Below are positions 15,757 to 25,186 of a DNA stretch of 32,472 nt, piece after piece. The notes beneath the pieces are model-generated. The model did not search any database and was not told the DNA's origin. It saw nothing but the letters and a program-made list of their open reading frames with translations. This DNA is from Desulfuromonadales bacterium (GTDB lineage Bacteria; Desulfobacterota; Desulfuromonadia; Desulfuromonadales; Geopsychrobacteraceae). The stretch lies in the NCBI GenBank assembly GCA_016931615.1, contig JAFGEL010000003.1, forward strand, positions 1 through 32,472, written 5' to 3'. The position numbers were made by a program, and so were the translations under genes. Each line of letters starts with the position of its first letter. Within the stretch, counting starts at the first letter, position 1.

Positions 15757-16671
15757 TTAGCGGCAAAAAATTTTCACTGTCTCACACAATTCTGTAAACG
15801 GTTCCCCCTGCCCATCCAGCCAATGAATATCTACACCTTTCTTTTCCATGCGCCGAAAAAAGGTCTCCTGACGCTTGGCAAACTGGCCGATGGCACTGCG
15901 CAGTTTCTGCACCATGTCGTTACGGTTCAGTTTGCCTTGAAGATATTGGGCGATCAGACGATATTCCAAGCCGTAAAATTCCAAACTCTCCCAGGGCACC
16001 CCGGATTCGTGCAGTTGTTGAACTTCTTCTATCATGCCCTGGTCAAAGCGCTGCTGAAGCCGTTGGGCGATACGCTTACGCAAAACATTTCTGGGCCAGT
16101 GAAGGCCGAACACCAGCGGTCGAAGCTGTGGCACCGGGGGCAGATCCTGCTCAGCTTCATGCTCGCCTATGGCGATCTCAAGAGCCCGGATAATCCGCTC
16201 ACGTTGGTCCAGATCAGTGCGGTTGTGCTGCTCCGGTTTGAGCGTCAGTAACCTGCTGCGGATTTCTTCATCCTCAAGCGCTCTGAGTTCCTCGCGCAGG
16301 GCTGAATTCTCCGATACTTCAACCAGCCGATATCCGCGCAGTACCGCGTCCAGATAAAGTCCCGTTCCACCACAGAGTATCGGCAGACACCCGCGTCCGC
16401 GAATTCCCTCGATAGCGGCAAAACAATCATGCTGAAACTGGAAAACATTGTACTCGGTACCGGGATCGGCAATGTCAATCAGATGATGAGGCACCCTGCC
16501 GTACTCAACCAGGTCCTTACCCGTACCCAGATCCATCCCCCGGTAGACTTGACGGGAGTCGGCAGAAATGATTTCGCCGTTGAACTTGCGTGCAGCTTTG
16601 ACCGCCAGGGTCGTTTTGCCGCCGGCGGTAGCACCGAGAACCACCATCAAATTGAAGCGATTTTTGTCCAT
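15757..16671 (-). CDS. miaA: tRNA dimethylallyltransferase
   Basis: A 304-residue P-loop enzyme that adds the dimethylallyl group to A37 of tRNAs reading UNN codons. Features are the P-loop GATAGGKT (13-20), SADSRQVYRGMDLGTGKDL (36-54), PHHLIDIADPG and PILCGGTGLYLDAV. The frame could run 45 codons further upstream, but those codons are hydrophobic nonsense. The ATG at 16671 gives the standard N-terminus and length. The GTGKDL and FQFQHD variants, in place of the more common GTAKP, resemble the second MiaA paralogue known from some bacteria, so a classical MiaA may exist elsewhere in the genome. The gene is divergent from pcnB. Confidence 0.9.
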   Translation of the reverse strand: MDKNRFNLMVVLGATAGGKTTLAVKAARKFNGEIISADSRQVYRGMDLGTGKDLVEYGRVPHHLIDIADPGTEYNVFQFQHDCFAAIEGIRGRGCLPILCGGTGLYLDAVLRGYRLVEVSENSALREELRALEDEEIRSRLLTLKPEQHNRTDLDQRERIIRALEIAIGEHEAEQDLPPVPQLRPLVFGLHWPRNVLRKRIAQRLQQRFDQGMIEEVQQLHESGVPWESLEFYGLEYRLIAQYLQGKLNRNDMVQKLRSAIGQFAKRQETFFRRMEKKGVDIHWLDGQGEPFTELCETVKIFCR

Positions 16672-16738
16672 AACTGCTCTCAGACATGAAAAGAATGTCA
16701 GAATAACGGATGTCCATGCTCTTGACCATGCAAAAGAG

Positions 16739-16767
16739 TTCACCTTCTCAGGCCATTCTGCTATAGT
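16739..16767 (+). promoter_or_regulatory. Probable sigma-70-type promoter of pcnB
   Basis: TTCACC (16739-16744), a 17-nt spacer, then TATAGT (16762-16767). Transcription would start about 25 nt before the pcnB ATG, which itself has an AGGAAA Shine-Dalgarno. Confidence 0.5.
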
Positions 16768-16797
16768 CCGCACGCTTGACAAGGACATCAGGAAACA

Positions 16798-18048
16798 ATG
16801 AATCAAACCAATCCCATCATATTATCCCGCGACCAGCACCTGATATCCCGCAAACAGATCGATGAAAATTGCCTGAAAGTTCTCTATCGTCTGCATCGCC
16901 ACGGATACAAGGCGTATCTGGTCGGCGGCAGCGTCCGTGACCTGCTGTTGGGACGTCAGCCGAAAGATTTTGACATCGGCACCGATGCCACCCCCAGCCA
17001 GGTTCGCAAACTGTTTCGTAACTGCTTTCTGGTTGGACGGCGTTTTCGCCTGGCCCATATCCGCTTTGGTGGAAACCAGGTGATTGAAGTGGCGACCTTC
17101 AGGCGTCATCCAGGCGATGATGAACTTCCCGAAGAGGAAGCGGAGCATTCGCACTTTGTCCAGAACGTTTTCGGCTCCCCGGAAGAAGATGCGGCCCGGC
17201 GTGATTTCACCATCAACGCCCTGTTTTACAACATCGCCGATTTTTCAGTGATCGACTATGTCGGCGGGTTGAAAGATCTCGAAACCAAGACCCTACGGGT
17301 CATCGGTGATCCAAGGGTCCGCTTTGTCGAAGATCCGGTGCGCATGCTGCGGGCGATCGAGTTCAAAAACCGCCTTGGCTTGAGCATGGACCAATCCATC
17401 TATCAGGCCATTGCTGAGCATAAGGCTCTGCTGGCGACAGCAGCTCCGGCGCGTATTCGCGAAGAAATTATGGAACTCTTTCGACATAAAATTTCCGCGC
17501 CGGTACTGAAACAGTGCCGTGAACTGGAAATGCTTCCCCACCTTCTCGCCGGTTATCCCGGCAGCGACGAAAGTATTGCTCTGCTCGAGAAGATCGACCG
17601 GCGAACCGCCTCAGGAATTCCAATCGATGAAAGCTTTGCCATAGCAGCCCTCTACCTCCGCCTGTTCGCAGACAGCTGTCCCCCGTCGCGCCACGCTCAT
17701 ATCGGAGAAGCGTTACGCCAAGCCAACGATATTCTTGTCCCCCATTCCCGCTATTTCAGCATCGCCAAAGGCATTCATCACCAGGCGCGAGAATTGCTGA
17801 TCGGCTGTTTTCGCCTGGCACGCGGTCGAGGGCTGCGCGGTGAAAAACGCTTCCTTCAGCATCCCCTTACCCCGCTGGCTTTTGAGCTGTTTACCCTGTG
17901 GAGCGAAGTCAGACCACAACTGGAGCCTCTCCGCAATGAGTGGTCATCAGCCATCGACATGCAGAGGAACCGTATAAACAGTTCTAATGCCCCCATTAAA
18001 AAAGCCCGTTACAAACAAAAATCAGCACGCAAAAAACATCATAAATAA
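16798..18048 (+). CDS. pcnB: Poly(A) polymerase I (PcnB)
   Basis: A 416-residue class II nucleotidyltransferase. The head domain has YLVGGSVRDLLLG (40-52) and the metal-binding DFD (57-59). RRDFTINALFYN and the neck RVRFVEDPVRMLRAIEF are shared by CCA-adding enzymes and poly(A) polymerases. LVGRRFRLAHI (about 78-88) fits the signature used to tell bacterial poly(A) polymerases from CCA-adding enzymes, so RNA 3' polyadenylation is preferred. The last ~25 residues are strongly basic (KKARYKQKSARKKHHK), as in other PcnB tails that bind RNA. AGGAAA lies 4 nt before the ATG. Confidence 0.88.
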   Translation: MNQTNPIILSRDQHLISRKQIDENCLKVLYRLHRHGYKAYLVGGSVRDLLLGRQPKDFDIGTDATPSQVRKLFRNCFLVGRRFRLAHIRFGGNQVIEVATFRRHPGDDELPEEEAEHSHFVQNVFGSPEEDAARRDFTINALFYNIADFSVIDYVGGLKDLETKTLRVIGDPRVRFVEDPVRMLRAIEFKNRLGLSMDQSIYQAIAEHKALLATAAPARIREEIMELFRHKISAPVLKQCRELEMLPHLLAGYPGSDESIALLEKIDRRTASGIPIDESFAIAALYLRLFADSCPPSRHAHIGEALRQANDILVPHSRYFSIAKGIHHQARELLIGCFRLARGRGLRGEKRFLQHPLTPLAFELFTLWSEVRPQLEPLRNEWSSAIDMQRNRINSSNAPIKKARYKQKSARKKHHK

Positions 18049-18217
18049 ACGTACTTCACACCTCTGAGGTCTAGAAAAAAACCGCTCAATATAAAAAAAA
18101 TCAGATATATACATTTTTAAATTAAATATTTTTTATTAAATTATGTTGCAATCCAGCTCATCCTTTGTTAGTTTTTAAAAAATTTTATTAACAAGAAACA
18201 ATAATGAAGAGGGAAAA

Positions 18218-19954
18218 ATGAAACTGAGCAGCATTCAAAGTAAAATTGGGGGGGCCCTTATACTGATTCTGGTGATTATCCTGGGTATCAGTTTTGCCGT
18301 CGTTTCACTCCAATCGCGCAACCTTCTTCACTCCCAGCAGAAAGAGGCCCTCGAGGCTATTCATGCGGGAACCCTGGATCAGGCTCACAGTGTCTTTTCA
18401 AGTCTCAGTATCGGCACCAAAGGATCCCTGGAAAGGGGAGAAATGGATGTTTTCGACGAATTGGTGACGGGGCTTGGGGAAGTGCCAGGTGTTTTGGAGG
18501 TCGGTCTGACCAACCCTGCGGGCAAGATTATCTACTCCAGCAACAAAAGCAAACTGGGCCAGAATCAACAACGCCTGAATATCACCAGTACACGTGAAGA
18601 GTTAAAATATGAAAATGAAGTTGATGATTCCTTTTTCATCGCCCACAGCAAAATGTTCCGCCAAGATTGTCTAGAGTGCCATGAAGCTGAAGCAGGAACC
18701 CTTGCCGGGGTTCTTTATGTCAACTTCAGCAAGGAAAAATTCAATCATGAAAAAATGATTCAACAGGGCGCCCTGTCCTCGGCGACCAGTAAAAGCCTCA
18801 TGAGCAGCATGGGCATGGGATTCCTGAGCCTTATTGTCACCTGGCTGGTCCTTTTCTTTCTGCTGAGAAAAATGATTGTTGTTCCACTGAGTAAAGTCAA
18901 AACAGTCCTGACCGATATTGCCAAGGGGCATCTGGATGAACGACTGGGCCTGACTCAACAGGATGAGATCGGCGAAACGGCCCGGACTCTTGATTCGCTG
19001 GCTCAAAGTCTTCAGACAGAGGTCGTCGCTCCGTTGCAACAACTGGCAAATGGGGACCTGACCTTCGACGTGGTTCCCCATGATCAGAATGATACCTTAC
19101 GCAACGCTATAAAAACACTGGGTGAGGACCTCAATCGCATGATTGCCGATCTGCAGGTTGCCGGTCAACAGATCGATACCGGCAGTTCCCAGGTCAGCGA
19201 TTCCGCACAAATGCTTTCGGATGGTGCCGCACAGTCGGCCGCCTCTCTCGAAGAGATCAGCAGCTCAATGAATGAAATCGGTAGCCAGACCAGCACCAGT
19301 GCTGAGCATGCCCAGCAGGCCAACCAGCTGGCGACTTCGGCCCGAACCTCTGCCGACACCGGAAGCGAGCGTATGGCGGATATGATCAACGCCATGAACG
19401 AGATCAACGAAGCCGGTCAGAATATCGGTAAAATCATCAAGGTCATCGATGAGATCGCCTTTCAGACCAACCTGCTGGCCCTCAACGCTGCTGTCGAAGC
19501 CGCCCGGGCCGGGCAGCACGGGAAAGGCTTTGCTGTGGTTGCCGAAGAGGTGCGTAACCTGGCAGCCCGCAGCGCCAAGGCCGCATCCGAGACCGCTGAA
19601 CTGATTGAAGGATCGGTGGAAAAATCTCAGAACGGCACCCAGATTGCACAACGGACTGCCGAGGCTCTGGAAGAGATTGTCGGTTCAATCGGCAAGGTCA
19701 CTGATCTCATCGGTGAAATCGCCGCGGCCAGCAGTGAACAGGCCCAGGGCATTTCTCAGGTCAACATCGGGCTACAGCAGATCGACCAGGTCATCCAGCA
19801 GAACACGGCCAGCGCTGAAGAGAGTGCCGCGACCAGCGAAGAACTCTCGAGCCAGGCGGCTGAACTCCGTCATCAACTTGGGCGTTTTATTCTCAAATCA
19901 GGGCAGGTTCACAGCACGCAAAGCAACCCGATGCCGCCTCAAATCAACAGCTAG
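18218..19954 (+). CDS. Methyl-accepting chemotaxis protein with periplasmic c-type heme motif
   Basis: A 578-residue chemoreceptor. TM1 is about 12-31 and TM2 about 200-220. The periplasmic sensor between them is PAS/single-Cache-like ([30 protein letters not shown]) and ends in CLECH at 151-155, a CxxCH site for covalent heme c. A HAMP domain (about 222-275) precedes a long MCP signalling domain with the conserved tip [21 protein letters not shown]. Geobacter sulfurreducens GSU0582 and GSU0935 and Desulfovibrio DcrA are known receptors with such c-heme sensors, implying redox, O2 or NO sensing here. No CheR-tethering pentapeptide is present (it ends PPQINS). GAGGG stands before the ATG. A terminator follows, separating it from the next receptor. 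Confidence 0.93.
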   Translation: MKLSSIQSKIGGALILILVIILGISFAVVSLQSRNLLHSQQKEALEAIHAGTLDQAHSVFSSLSIGTKGSLERGEMDVFDELVTGLGEVPGVLEVGLTNPAGKIIYSSNKSKLGQNQQRLNITSTREELKYENEVDDSFFIAHSKMFRQDCLECHEAEAGTLAGVLYVNFSKEKFNHEKMIQQGALSSATSKSLMSSMGMGFLSLIVTWLVLFFLLRKMIVVPLSKVKTVLTDIAKGHLDERLGLTQQDEIGETARTLDSLAQSLQTEVVAPLQQLANGDLTFDVVPHDQNDTLRNAIKTLGEDLNRMIADLQVAGQQIDTGSSQVSDSAQMLSDGAAQSAASLEEISSSMNEIGSQTSTSAEHAQQANQLATSARTSADTGSERMADMINAMNEINEAGQNIGKIIKVIDEIAFQTNLLALNAAVEAARAGQHGKGFAVVAEEVRNLAARSAKAASETAELIEGSVEKSQNGTQIAQRTAEALEEIVGSIGKVTDLIGEIAAASSEQAQGISQVNIGLQQIDQVIQQNTASAEESAATSEELSSQAAELRHQLGRFILKSGQVHSTQSNPMPPQINS

Positions 19955-19984
19955 CTTTAGTCTTTACAGTCAAAGTAGACGTGA

Positions 19985-20014
19985 ACGGGGGGCAAATACT
20001 GCCCTCCGTTTTTT
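19985..20014 (+). terminator. Rho-independent terminator after the heme MCP
   Basis: The stem ACGGGGGGC / GCCCTCCGT has nine pairs with one mismatch and an AAATACT loop. It is followed by six Ts, 30 nt after the stop codon. Confidence 0.85.
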
Positions 20015-20066
20015 GTCTGGCCGAGCCGCTTGGCGGACAACATATTTTTTTGACATTAGCATTTTC

Positions 20067-20097
20067 ATATGTTAGTAATAACTAATTACTAACATAT
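20067..20097. promoter_or_regulatory. Perfect 13-bp inverted repeat upstream of the hemerythrin MCP (probable operator)
   Basis: ATATGTTAGTAAT (20067-20079) and ATTACTAACATAT (20085-20097) are perfect inverse copies around the 5-nt spacer AACTA. TTGACA (20050-20055) lies 11 nt upstream, so the palindrome overlaps where the -10 and start site would fall. GGAG of the next gene follows 10 nt later. There is no T-run, so it is not a terminator. It could be a dimeric regulator site or an RNA hairpin in the leader. Confidence 0.65.
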
Positions 20098-20117
20098 TTA
20101 ATATTGGAGCGTTCAGA

Positions 20118-22670
20118 ATGTTTGACAATTTAAAAATCGGCAAGAAAATGCTGCTGCTCTCCGGATCAATTTTATTATTGCTGGCGGCCACCGTCATCTG
20201 GGCGGCGATCGGCTTATCCGGCACCTTGAACAAAGGCACTCAGGCGGCCTTCGGCAACAAACTCAGCAGCACCCTGAGCCATATGGAAATCAAACACGAT
20301 GGCTGGAACAATAAAGTCAGAAACTTCCTCGACGATCCCGAGCATCACGAACTCAACGTAAAAACAGATTTCAAAACCTGCACTCTGGGAACCTGGTATT
20401 ACGGCGAGGAACGCATAAAAGCGGAACAGCGATTACCTGAGATCAAGGAAGAGCTGGCCGCCCTGGAAGCACCGCACAGCGCCATGCACCTGTCGGCCAA
20501 AAAGATCAAGGACGCATACCGGCCGGCCGACCCCACACTGCCCGATGTGCTTGAAAATATAGAAAAAGACCTTTTCAGCTGGGTCTCTGCAGTGCAGAAC
20601 GCCCTGTTAAGCCATCACAAACAAATCAACGCCAATGCCGATCCGGAGCAATCCTTGCTGGGACAGTTCTTTACCAGTGAACAGGCCCAAAAAGCCGCTC
20701 AACGCAACCCGGAATTCGCCGAAATTCTCAGCGAAATCAAAGCCCCCCATGCAAATCTTCATAACCTGGTCAATACCATGAATGAGGCTTTGAACGGTGC
20801 CGACCGGCGAACACTCTACAGTCTGTATGATGATGAACTCCTGCCCACACTGGCAGAAGTGCGTTACCAGATACGCTCATTAAAAAGAATTGCCGATAAG
20901 GAACTTGAGGGCTGGAGAACGGCCAAGGAGATCTATCGTACCGAGACCCAGCCCAATCTCGCACAACTGAAAACGCACCTCAGAAATATCGCCAAAAAGG
21001 TCGAAGCCAGTGTCATTTCGGATGAAGCCATGATCTCGGCAGCACAGAATACCCGTAACGGCATCATCACTGTCGGCATTGTCGCCATGCTGCTCGGAAT
21101 CGCCCTCGCTATCTTCATCAGTCGCTCACTGACCGCACCGATGAAAAAAGCCGTCAGCATGTTGGATGATCTGGAAAACGGACACCTGGATACACGGCTG
21201 AATATGGCGCGCCGGGATGAAATCGGTCAGATGGCTGAAACCATGGATCGTTTTGCCGATTCCCTGCAGGATGAAGTGGTTGACGCCCTGCAACGTCTCG
21301 CCAACGGAGACCTGACTTTTGATATTCACCCGCGGGACGGAAGAGACGTTCTTCGTGGAAGTCTGCAGAAACTTGGGGTTGATCTGAACCAGATCTTGCA
21401 GCAGATCCAGACCGCCAGCGAGCAAATCGATTCCGGCAGTTCCCAGGTCAGTGAATCGGCCCAGGCACTCTCTGACGGGGCTGCCCAATCGGCCGCATCG
21501 GTCGAGGAAATCAGCAGCTCCATGAACGAGATCGGCAGCCAGACCAATACCAGTTCCGAATATGCCCAACAGGCCAACCAACTGGCTTCATCGGCCCGCA
21601 CATCTGCCGACAGAGGCAGTGAACGTATGGCTGAGATGATAAACGCCATGGGTGAAATTAATGAAGCCGGTCAGAATATCAACAAAATCATCAAGGTCAT
21701 CGACGAAATCGCTTTTCAGACGAATCTGCTCGCGCTGAATGCTGCTGTCGAAGCTGCTCGTGCCGGACAGCATGGCAAAGGCTTTGCGGTTGTCGCCGAA
21801 GAGGTCCGTAACCTGGCCGCCCGCAGCGCCAAGGCTGCATCCGAGACGGCGGAACTGATTGAGGGATCGGTGGAAAAAGCCGGAAACGGTACGCAAATTG
21901 CCGAGCGTACCGCTGAAGCCTTGGATGAAATCGTCGCCTCAATCAGCAAAGTGTCGGACCTGGTTGGTGAAATTGCGGCGTCAAGCAACGAACAGGCTCA
22001 GGGAATAGCTCAGGTCAATATCGGCATGCAACAGATTGATCAGGTCATCCAACAGAACACGGCAAACGCGGAAGAAAGTGCCGCGACCAGCGAAGAGCTG
22101 TCGAGCCAGGCCGCAGAACTCAAACATCAGCTCAGCCGTTTCAAACTCAAAGGATCTTACGCGCAAAGCTTCTCACCGGCTTCAACCGAACAGCTGTCAC
22201 TGCCACCTCAGAGCAGTTCGGGATCGGGCTGGAATGCTATGGCGAATCACCCGCCTCAGCAGCACACCGCTTCACCATTACTCAAGTGGAAAGATGAATT
22301 CAACACCGGGGTCACACTGATGGATCAACAACATAAACGCCTTGTCGAACTGATCAACCAGTTGTTCCAATGCATGAAGGACGGCGGAGATCGCATGCTT
22401 CTGGCAGAAGTTGTTGATGAGCTGGTCAATTACACGGTCACCCATTTCCGTGCTGAAGAAGATGTTATGAAAAAGCACAATTATCCGGACCTTGAGGCCC
22501 ACAAGCTTGTACACAAAAACTTTGTCGATAAAGTCGCCGTTTACGCAGAAAAACTGAAAGCTGGAGACCGCCTGCCGCCGGCGGAGGTTTACGGGTTCCT
22601 CAAAGACTGGCTGGTCAGCCATATCGAAAAACAGGATAGAGACGGATACGGACGTCATATCGCCGCATAA
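20118..22670 (+). CDS. Chemoreceptor with duplicated periplasmic CZB-like domain and C-terminal hemerythrin
   Basis: An 850-residue fusion. TM1 is about 11-32 and TM2 about 315-335. The periplasmic part holds a chemoreceptor zinc-binding (CZB) type unit with H60 (IKHDGW), C88 (CTLGTWYYG) and H120/H124 (APHSAMH). A second unit follows at about 150-225, with SLLGQFF and APHANLH, where the Cys is Ser179 and the first His is missing. Then come HAMP (about 335-390) and an MCP signalling domain nearly identical to its neighbour's. A Ser/Pro/Gln-rich linker (680-720) leads to a hemerythrin domain with all diiron ligands: H739, H776, E780, H795, H799, H835 and D840. Hemerythrin tails bind O2 or NO, as in Desulfovibrio DcrH. 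GGAG stands before the ATG. Confidence 0.93.
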   Translation: MFDNLKIGKKMLLLSGSILLLLAATVIWAAIGLSGTLNKGTQAAFGNKLSSTLSHMEIKHDGWNNKVRNFLDDPEHHELNVKTDFKTCTLGTWYYGEERIKAEQRLPEIKEELAALEAPHSAMHLSAKKIKDAYRPADPTLPDVLENIEKDLFSWVSAVQNALLSHHKQINANADPEQSLLGQFFTSEQAQKAAQRNPEFAEILSEIKAPHANLHNLVNTMNEALNGADRRTLYSLYDDELLPTLAEVRYQIRSLKRIADKELEGWRTAKEIYRTETQPNLAQLKTHLRNIAKKVEASVISDEAMISAAQNTRNGIITVGIVAMLLGIALAIFISRSLTAPMKKAVSMLDDLENGHLDTRLNMARRDEIGQMAETMDRFADSLQDEVVDALQRLANGDLTFDIHPRDGRDVLRGSLQKLGVDLNQILQQIQTASEQIDSGSSQVSESAQALSDGAAQSAASVEEISSSMNEIGSQTNTSSEYAQQANQLASSARTSADRGSERMAEMINAMGEINEAGQNINKIIKVIDEIAFQTNLLALNAAVEAARAGQHGKGFAVVAEEVRNLAARSAKAASETAELIEGSVEKAGNGTQIAERTAEALDEIVASISKVSDLVGEIAASSNEQAQGIAQVNIGMQQIDQVIQQNTANAEESAATSEELSSQAAELKHQLSRFKLKGSYAQSFSPASTEQLSLPPQSSSGSGWNAMANHPPQQHTASPLLKWKDEFNTGVTLMDQQHKRLVELINQLFQCMKDGGDRMLLAEVVDELVNYTVTHFRAEEDVMKKHNYPDLEAHKLVHKNFVDKVAVYAEKLKAGDRLPPAEVYGFLKDWLVSHIEKQDRDGYGRHIAA

Positions 22671-22702
22671 TCTACGAAAACAGACAGAACCGGAAACACC
22701 AG

Positions 22703-22731
22703 AGAGGCGGAGAGAAAAACTCATCGCCTCT
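22703..22731 (+). terminator. Possible terminator hairpin after the hemerythrin MCP
   Basis: AGAGGCG (22703-22709) pairs with CGCCTCT (22725-22731), with an inner GAG/CTC and an A-rich loop. The following T-run is poor (TTGAGTTT), so termination is uncertain. Confidence 0.4.
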
Positions 22732-22769
22732 TTGAGTTTAAAAAACATTAACACACCACATTTTTCTCT

Positions 22770-22797
22770 TTGTTTTTATTTATTTATTTTATATAAT
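22770..22797 (+). promoter_or_regulatory. Possible promoter of the cheA operon
   Basis: A perfect TATAAT (22792-22797) lies in a very AT-rich stretch, with TTGTTT 16 nt upstream (22770-22775). It is about 60 nt before the cheA ATG. The -35 is weak and the region's low complexity makes chance matches likely. Confidence 0.4.
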
Positions 22798-22856
22798 TAT
22801 TTCTCATTTGTATTAATAAATAATATCAAGAAAACCAACCCACTTGAGGATTTGCG

Positions 22857-25169
22857 ATGAGCATGCACATCGACGAAGACCAGATTGAAATTATTCAGGA
22901 ATTTGTCACTGAAAGTCGCGACATGATTGACCAGCTGGAACCGGCCATCATCGAGCTGGGACAGAACAGCGACGCTGAGACGATTAACGCAATCTTCCGA
23001 CTTTTCCACTCAATGAAGGGAAGCGCCGGGTTTCTGGAGTTCGATCATCTGGCCCGCGTCGCCCATGCCTCGGAAAATTTGCTTGATCTGATTCGCAACA
23101 ATGAAATCGAGTTGGTCCCAAACCATGTCACATTACTCTGTGGCGCCTGTGATTTCGCCAAAGAAGCCCTCGACATGGTTGAAAGTGATTTCAATGATGA
23201 CGCCATGGTTTCTGCCGCTGATGAAATCTCGGAGAATCTTCACCAGGCCATAGAAATTGCCAAAGGCAATGATCAAGCGCCAGGGCAGGAACCGAATGCA
23301 CAACCTGAGGATCCTTCCGAGCACACCGAGGAGCCTCCCGCAAAGATCATCCCGGAAGAACCTCAAAACGCTTTCCCGGCCATGGAAATCACCGAAGAAA
23401 TGCGTCTGAGCTTCGTCCAGGAAGGCAATGAGCTGCTACAGAGTGCCGAACAGGGATTGCTGTCCTGGGGAGAAAACCCGGAAGACAAAGAATTAATCGG
23501 CGATATCTTCCGACACATCCACAGTTTCAAAGGCAACTGCGGTTTCTTCGGTTTTTCCCACCTGGAAAAACTCAGCCACCAGATGGAAAATATTCTCGAC
23601 CGGGTTAAGTCAGGCTCACGACTGGCGGTTGAAAATCCGGCCGATCAACTCCTTGCCAGCCTCGACATTCTGCAACAGGGCGTCAACAACATCGCTGACG
23701 GCAAGGATGACCACATAGAGGATCTCGATCGCTATGTGGCCGATCTGAATACTCTGGTTGCTCCACTCCTGGGCGATTTCCTCATGGAAGAAGGTGTGGC
23801 AGAGCAGGCCATTGCAGCCGCCGTGGAAACGCAGAAAAAACCGGTCGGCGAGATTCTCGTACAGCAGGGAACAGCCTCTCCTGATCAGATCCAAAATGCC
23901 CTGAAAAAGCAGCAGGACAAAATCGAAAAAACCAAGGCCGAAGCAAAACCTGTTGCTCGCACTAAAACTCCAGCCAAACGCCAGGATATCCGGGTTGAAC
24001 TTGGGAAACTCGACAGTCTGATCAACCTCATCGGTGAGCTGGTCATTGCCGAAAACATGCTGATCCATAACCCTGACCTGAAGGGCCTGGAGCTGGAAAA
24101 TTTCAACAAAGCCGGCCAGCACATGTCGAAGCTCGTCCGTGAACTTCAGGAAATGGCCATGACGATCCGGATGATTCCGGTCTCAGGGCTGTTCCGCCGC
24201 ATGATTCGACTGGTCCACGATATCTCGGTCAAGGCGGGGAAAAAGGTCGATCTTAAATTGATCGGTGAAGAAACCGAGATCGACAAAACCGTCATTGAAA
24301 CGATTACCGACCCACTGGTTCACCTGTTGCGCAACTCACTCGATCACGGCCTTGAACCTCCCGATGAGCGGCTGGCTGCCGGTAAAGATGAAAAAGGCAC
24401 GGTGCGCCTTTCAGCTCGCCATGAAGAAGGTGAAGTCTGGGTCATCATCGAGGATGACGGGCGTGGTCTCAATAAAGAAAAAATCCTCGCCAAAGCAATC
24501 GAAAAAGGGATCATTGAAGGGGACGGTTCCGATCTGACGGAGAAACAGATTCATAACCTGATTTTTGCTCCCGGATTTTCGACTGCGGCCCAGATCACCG
24601 ATATTTCCGGCCGCGGTGTCGGTATGGACGTGGTCAAAAAGAATCTGGAAAAAATCAAAGGTAAAATCGACGTCAGCAGCACCCCCGGTCAGGGCAGCAA
24701 AATCACCCTGCGGATACCTCTGACCCTGGCCATCATCGACGGAATGATTGTCCGCGTCGGCACCACGACCTGCATTGTTCCCACGCTATCGATTCTCGAA
24801 GCGTTCCGTCCGGACATGGGTCAGATCACCATCACACCGGATGGTGAAGAGCTGGCCCGCGTACGGGAAAACTTTTTCCCGATTATCAGACTGCATGACA
24901 TTCTGGGCAAACAGCCCGATTCAAAAGCACTTCCGGATGGCATCCTGATCGTTCTCGAGTACCAGGAAAACCGCTTTTGCCTGTTTATCGACGAGATCCT
25001 TGGCCAACAGCAGACGGTCATCAAAGGATTGTCTGATTTCATCGGCAATGTCCCCGGCGTTTCCGGTTGTACGATTCTGGGTGATGGCGGTGTCAGCCTG
25101 ATCCTTGATGTCGGGACGCTGGTTGAATCCGCGAATAATAAAAAATATGGTCTTGAAAACGAAGAATAA
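22857..25169 (+). CDS. cheA: Chemotaxis histidine kinase CheA with two Hpt domains
   Basis: A 770-residue kinase. It has two histidine phosphotransfer (P1) domains, with phospho-acceptor His H51 (FHSMKGSAGF) and H222 (IHSFKGNCGF), instead of the usual one. No clear CheY/CheB-binding P2 domain is seen. In its place (about 304-352) lies a short double repeat, LGDFLMEEG...AIAAAVETQ and VGEILVQQG...QIQNALKKQ, resembling MshEN-type motifs. Then come P3 (about 378-440), the P4 ATPase with N-box HLLRNSLDHGLE and G-boxes DDGRGLN and GRGVGMDVV, and a CheW-like P5 (about 630-760). It phosphorylates CheY and CheB under receptor control. GAGG stands 7 nt before the ATG. cheW starts 17 nt downstream. Confidence 0.95.
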   Translation: MSMHIDEDQIEIIQEFVTESRDMIDQLEPAIIELGQNSDAETINAIFRLFHSMKGSAGFLEFDHLARVAHASENLLDLIRNNEIELVPNHVTLLCGACDFAKEALDMVESDFNDDAMVSAADEISENLHQAIEIAKGNDQAPGQEPNAQPEDPSEHTEEPPAKIIPEEPQNAFPAMEITEEMRLSFVQEGNELLQSAEQGLLSWGENPEDKELIGDIFRHIHSFKGNCGFFGFSHLEKLSHQMENILDRVKSGSRLAVENPADQLLASLDILQQGVNNIADGKDDHIEDLDRYVADLNTLVAPLLGDFLMEEGVAEQAIAAAVETQKKPVGEILVQQGTASPDQIQNALKKQQDKIEKTKAEAKPVARTKTPAKRQDIRVELGKLDSLINLIGELVIAENMLIHNPDLKGLELENFNKAGQHMSKLVRELQEMAMTIRMIPVSGLFRRMIRLVHDISVKAGKKVDLKLIGEETEIDKTVIETITDPLVHLLRNSLDHGLEPPDERLAAGKDEKGTVRLSARHEEGEVWVIIEDDGRGLNKEKILAKAIEKGIIEGDGSDLTEKQIHNLIFAPGFSTAAQITDISGRGVGMDVVKKNLEKIKGKIDVSSTPGQGSKITLRIPLTLAIIDGMIVRVGTTTCIVPTLSILEAFRPDMGQITITPDGEELARVRENFFPIIRLHDILGKQPDSKALPDGILIVLEYQENRFCLFIDEILGQQQTVIKGLSDFIGNVPGVSGCTILGDGGVSLILDVGTLVESANNKKYGLENEE

Positions 25170-25186
25170 CCCCCAGGGAGGAACCC

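Noticed and set aside
15096-15760. Two rightward ORFs (about 149 and 95 codons) in the hairpin-rich gap
   Set aside because: They have no domain, start within or run across stem-loops and repeats, and lack convincing Shine-Dalgarno sites.
16672-16806. 45-codon N-terminal extension of miaA, overlapping the pcnB start
   Set aside because: The added residues do not resemble MiaA and cover the inferred pcnB promoter.
18049-18217. Promoter or sigma-28 site upstream of the heme MCP
   Set aside because: The stretch is very AT-rich. No -35/-10 pair or TAAA...GCCGATAA-like motif stood out above chance.
22680-22760. A fourth, degenerate copy of the MITE-like repeat (AGAGGCGGAGAGAAAAAC)
   Set aside because: Only about 18 nt resemble the family, and neither end nor the palindrome is present.
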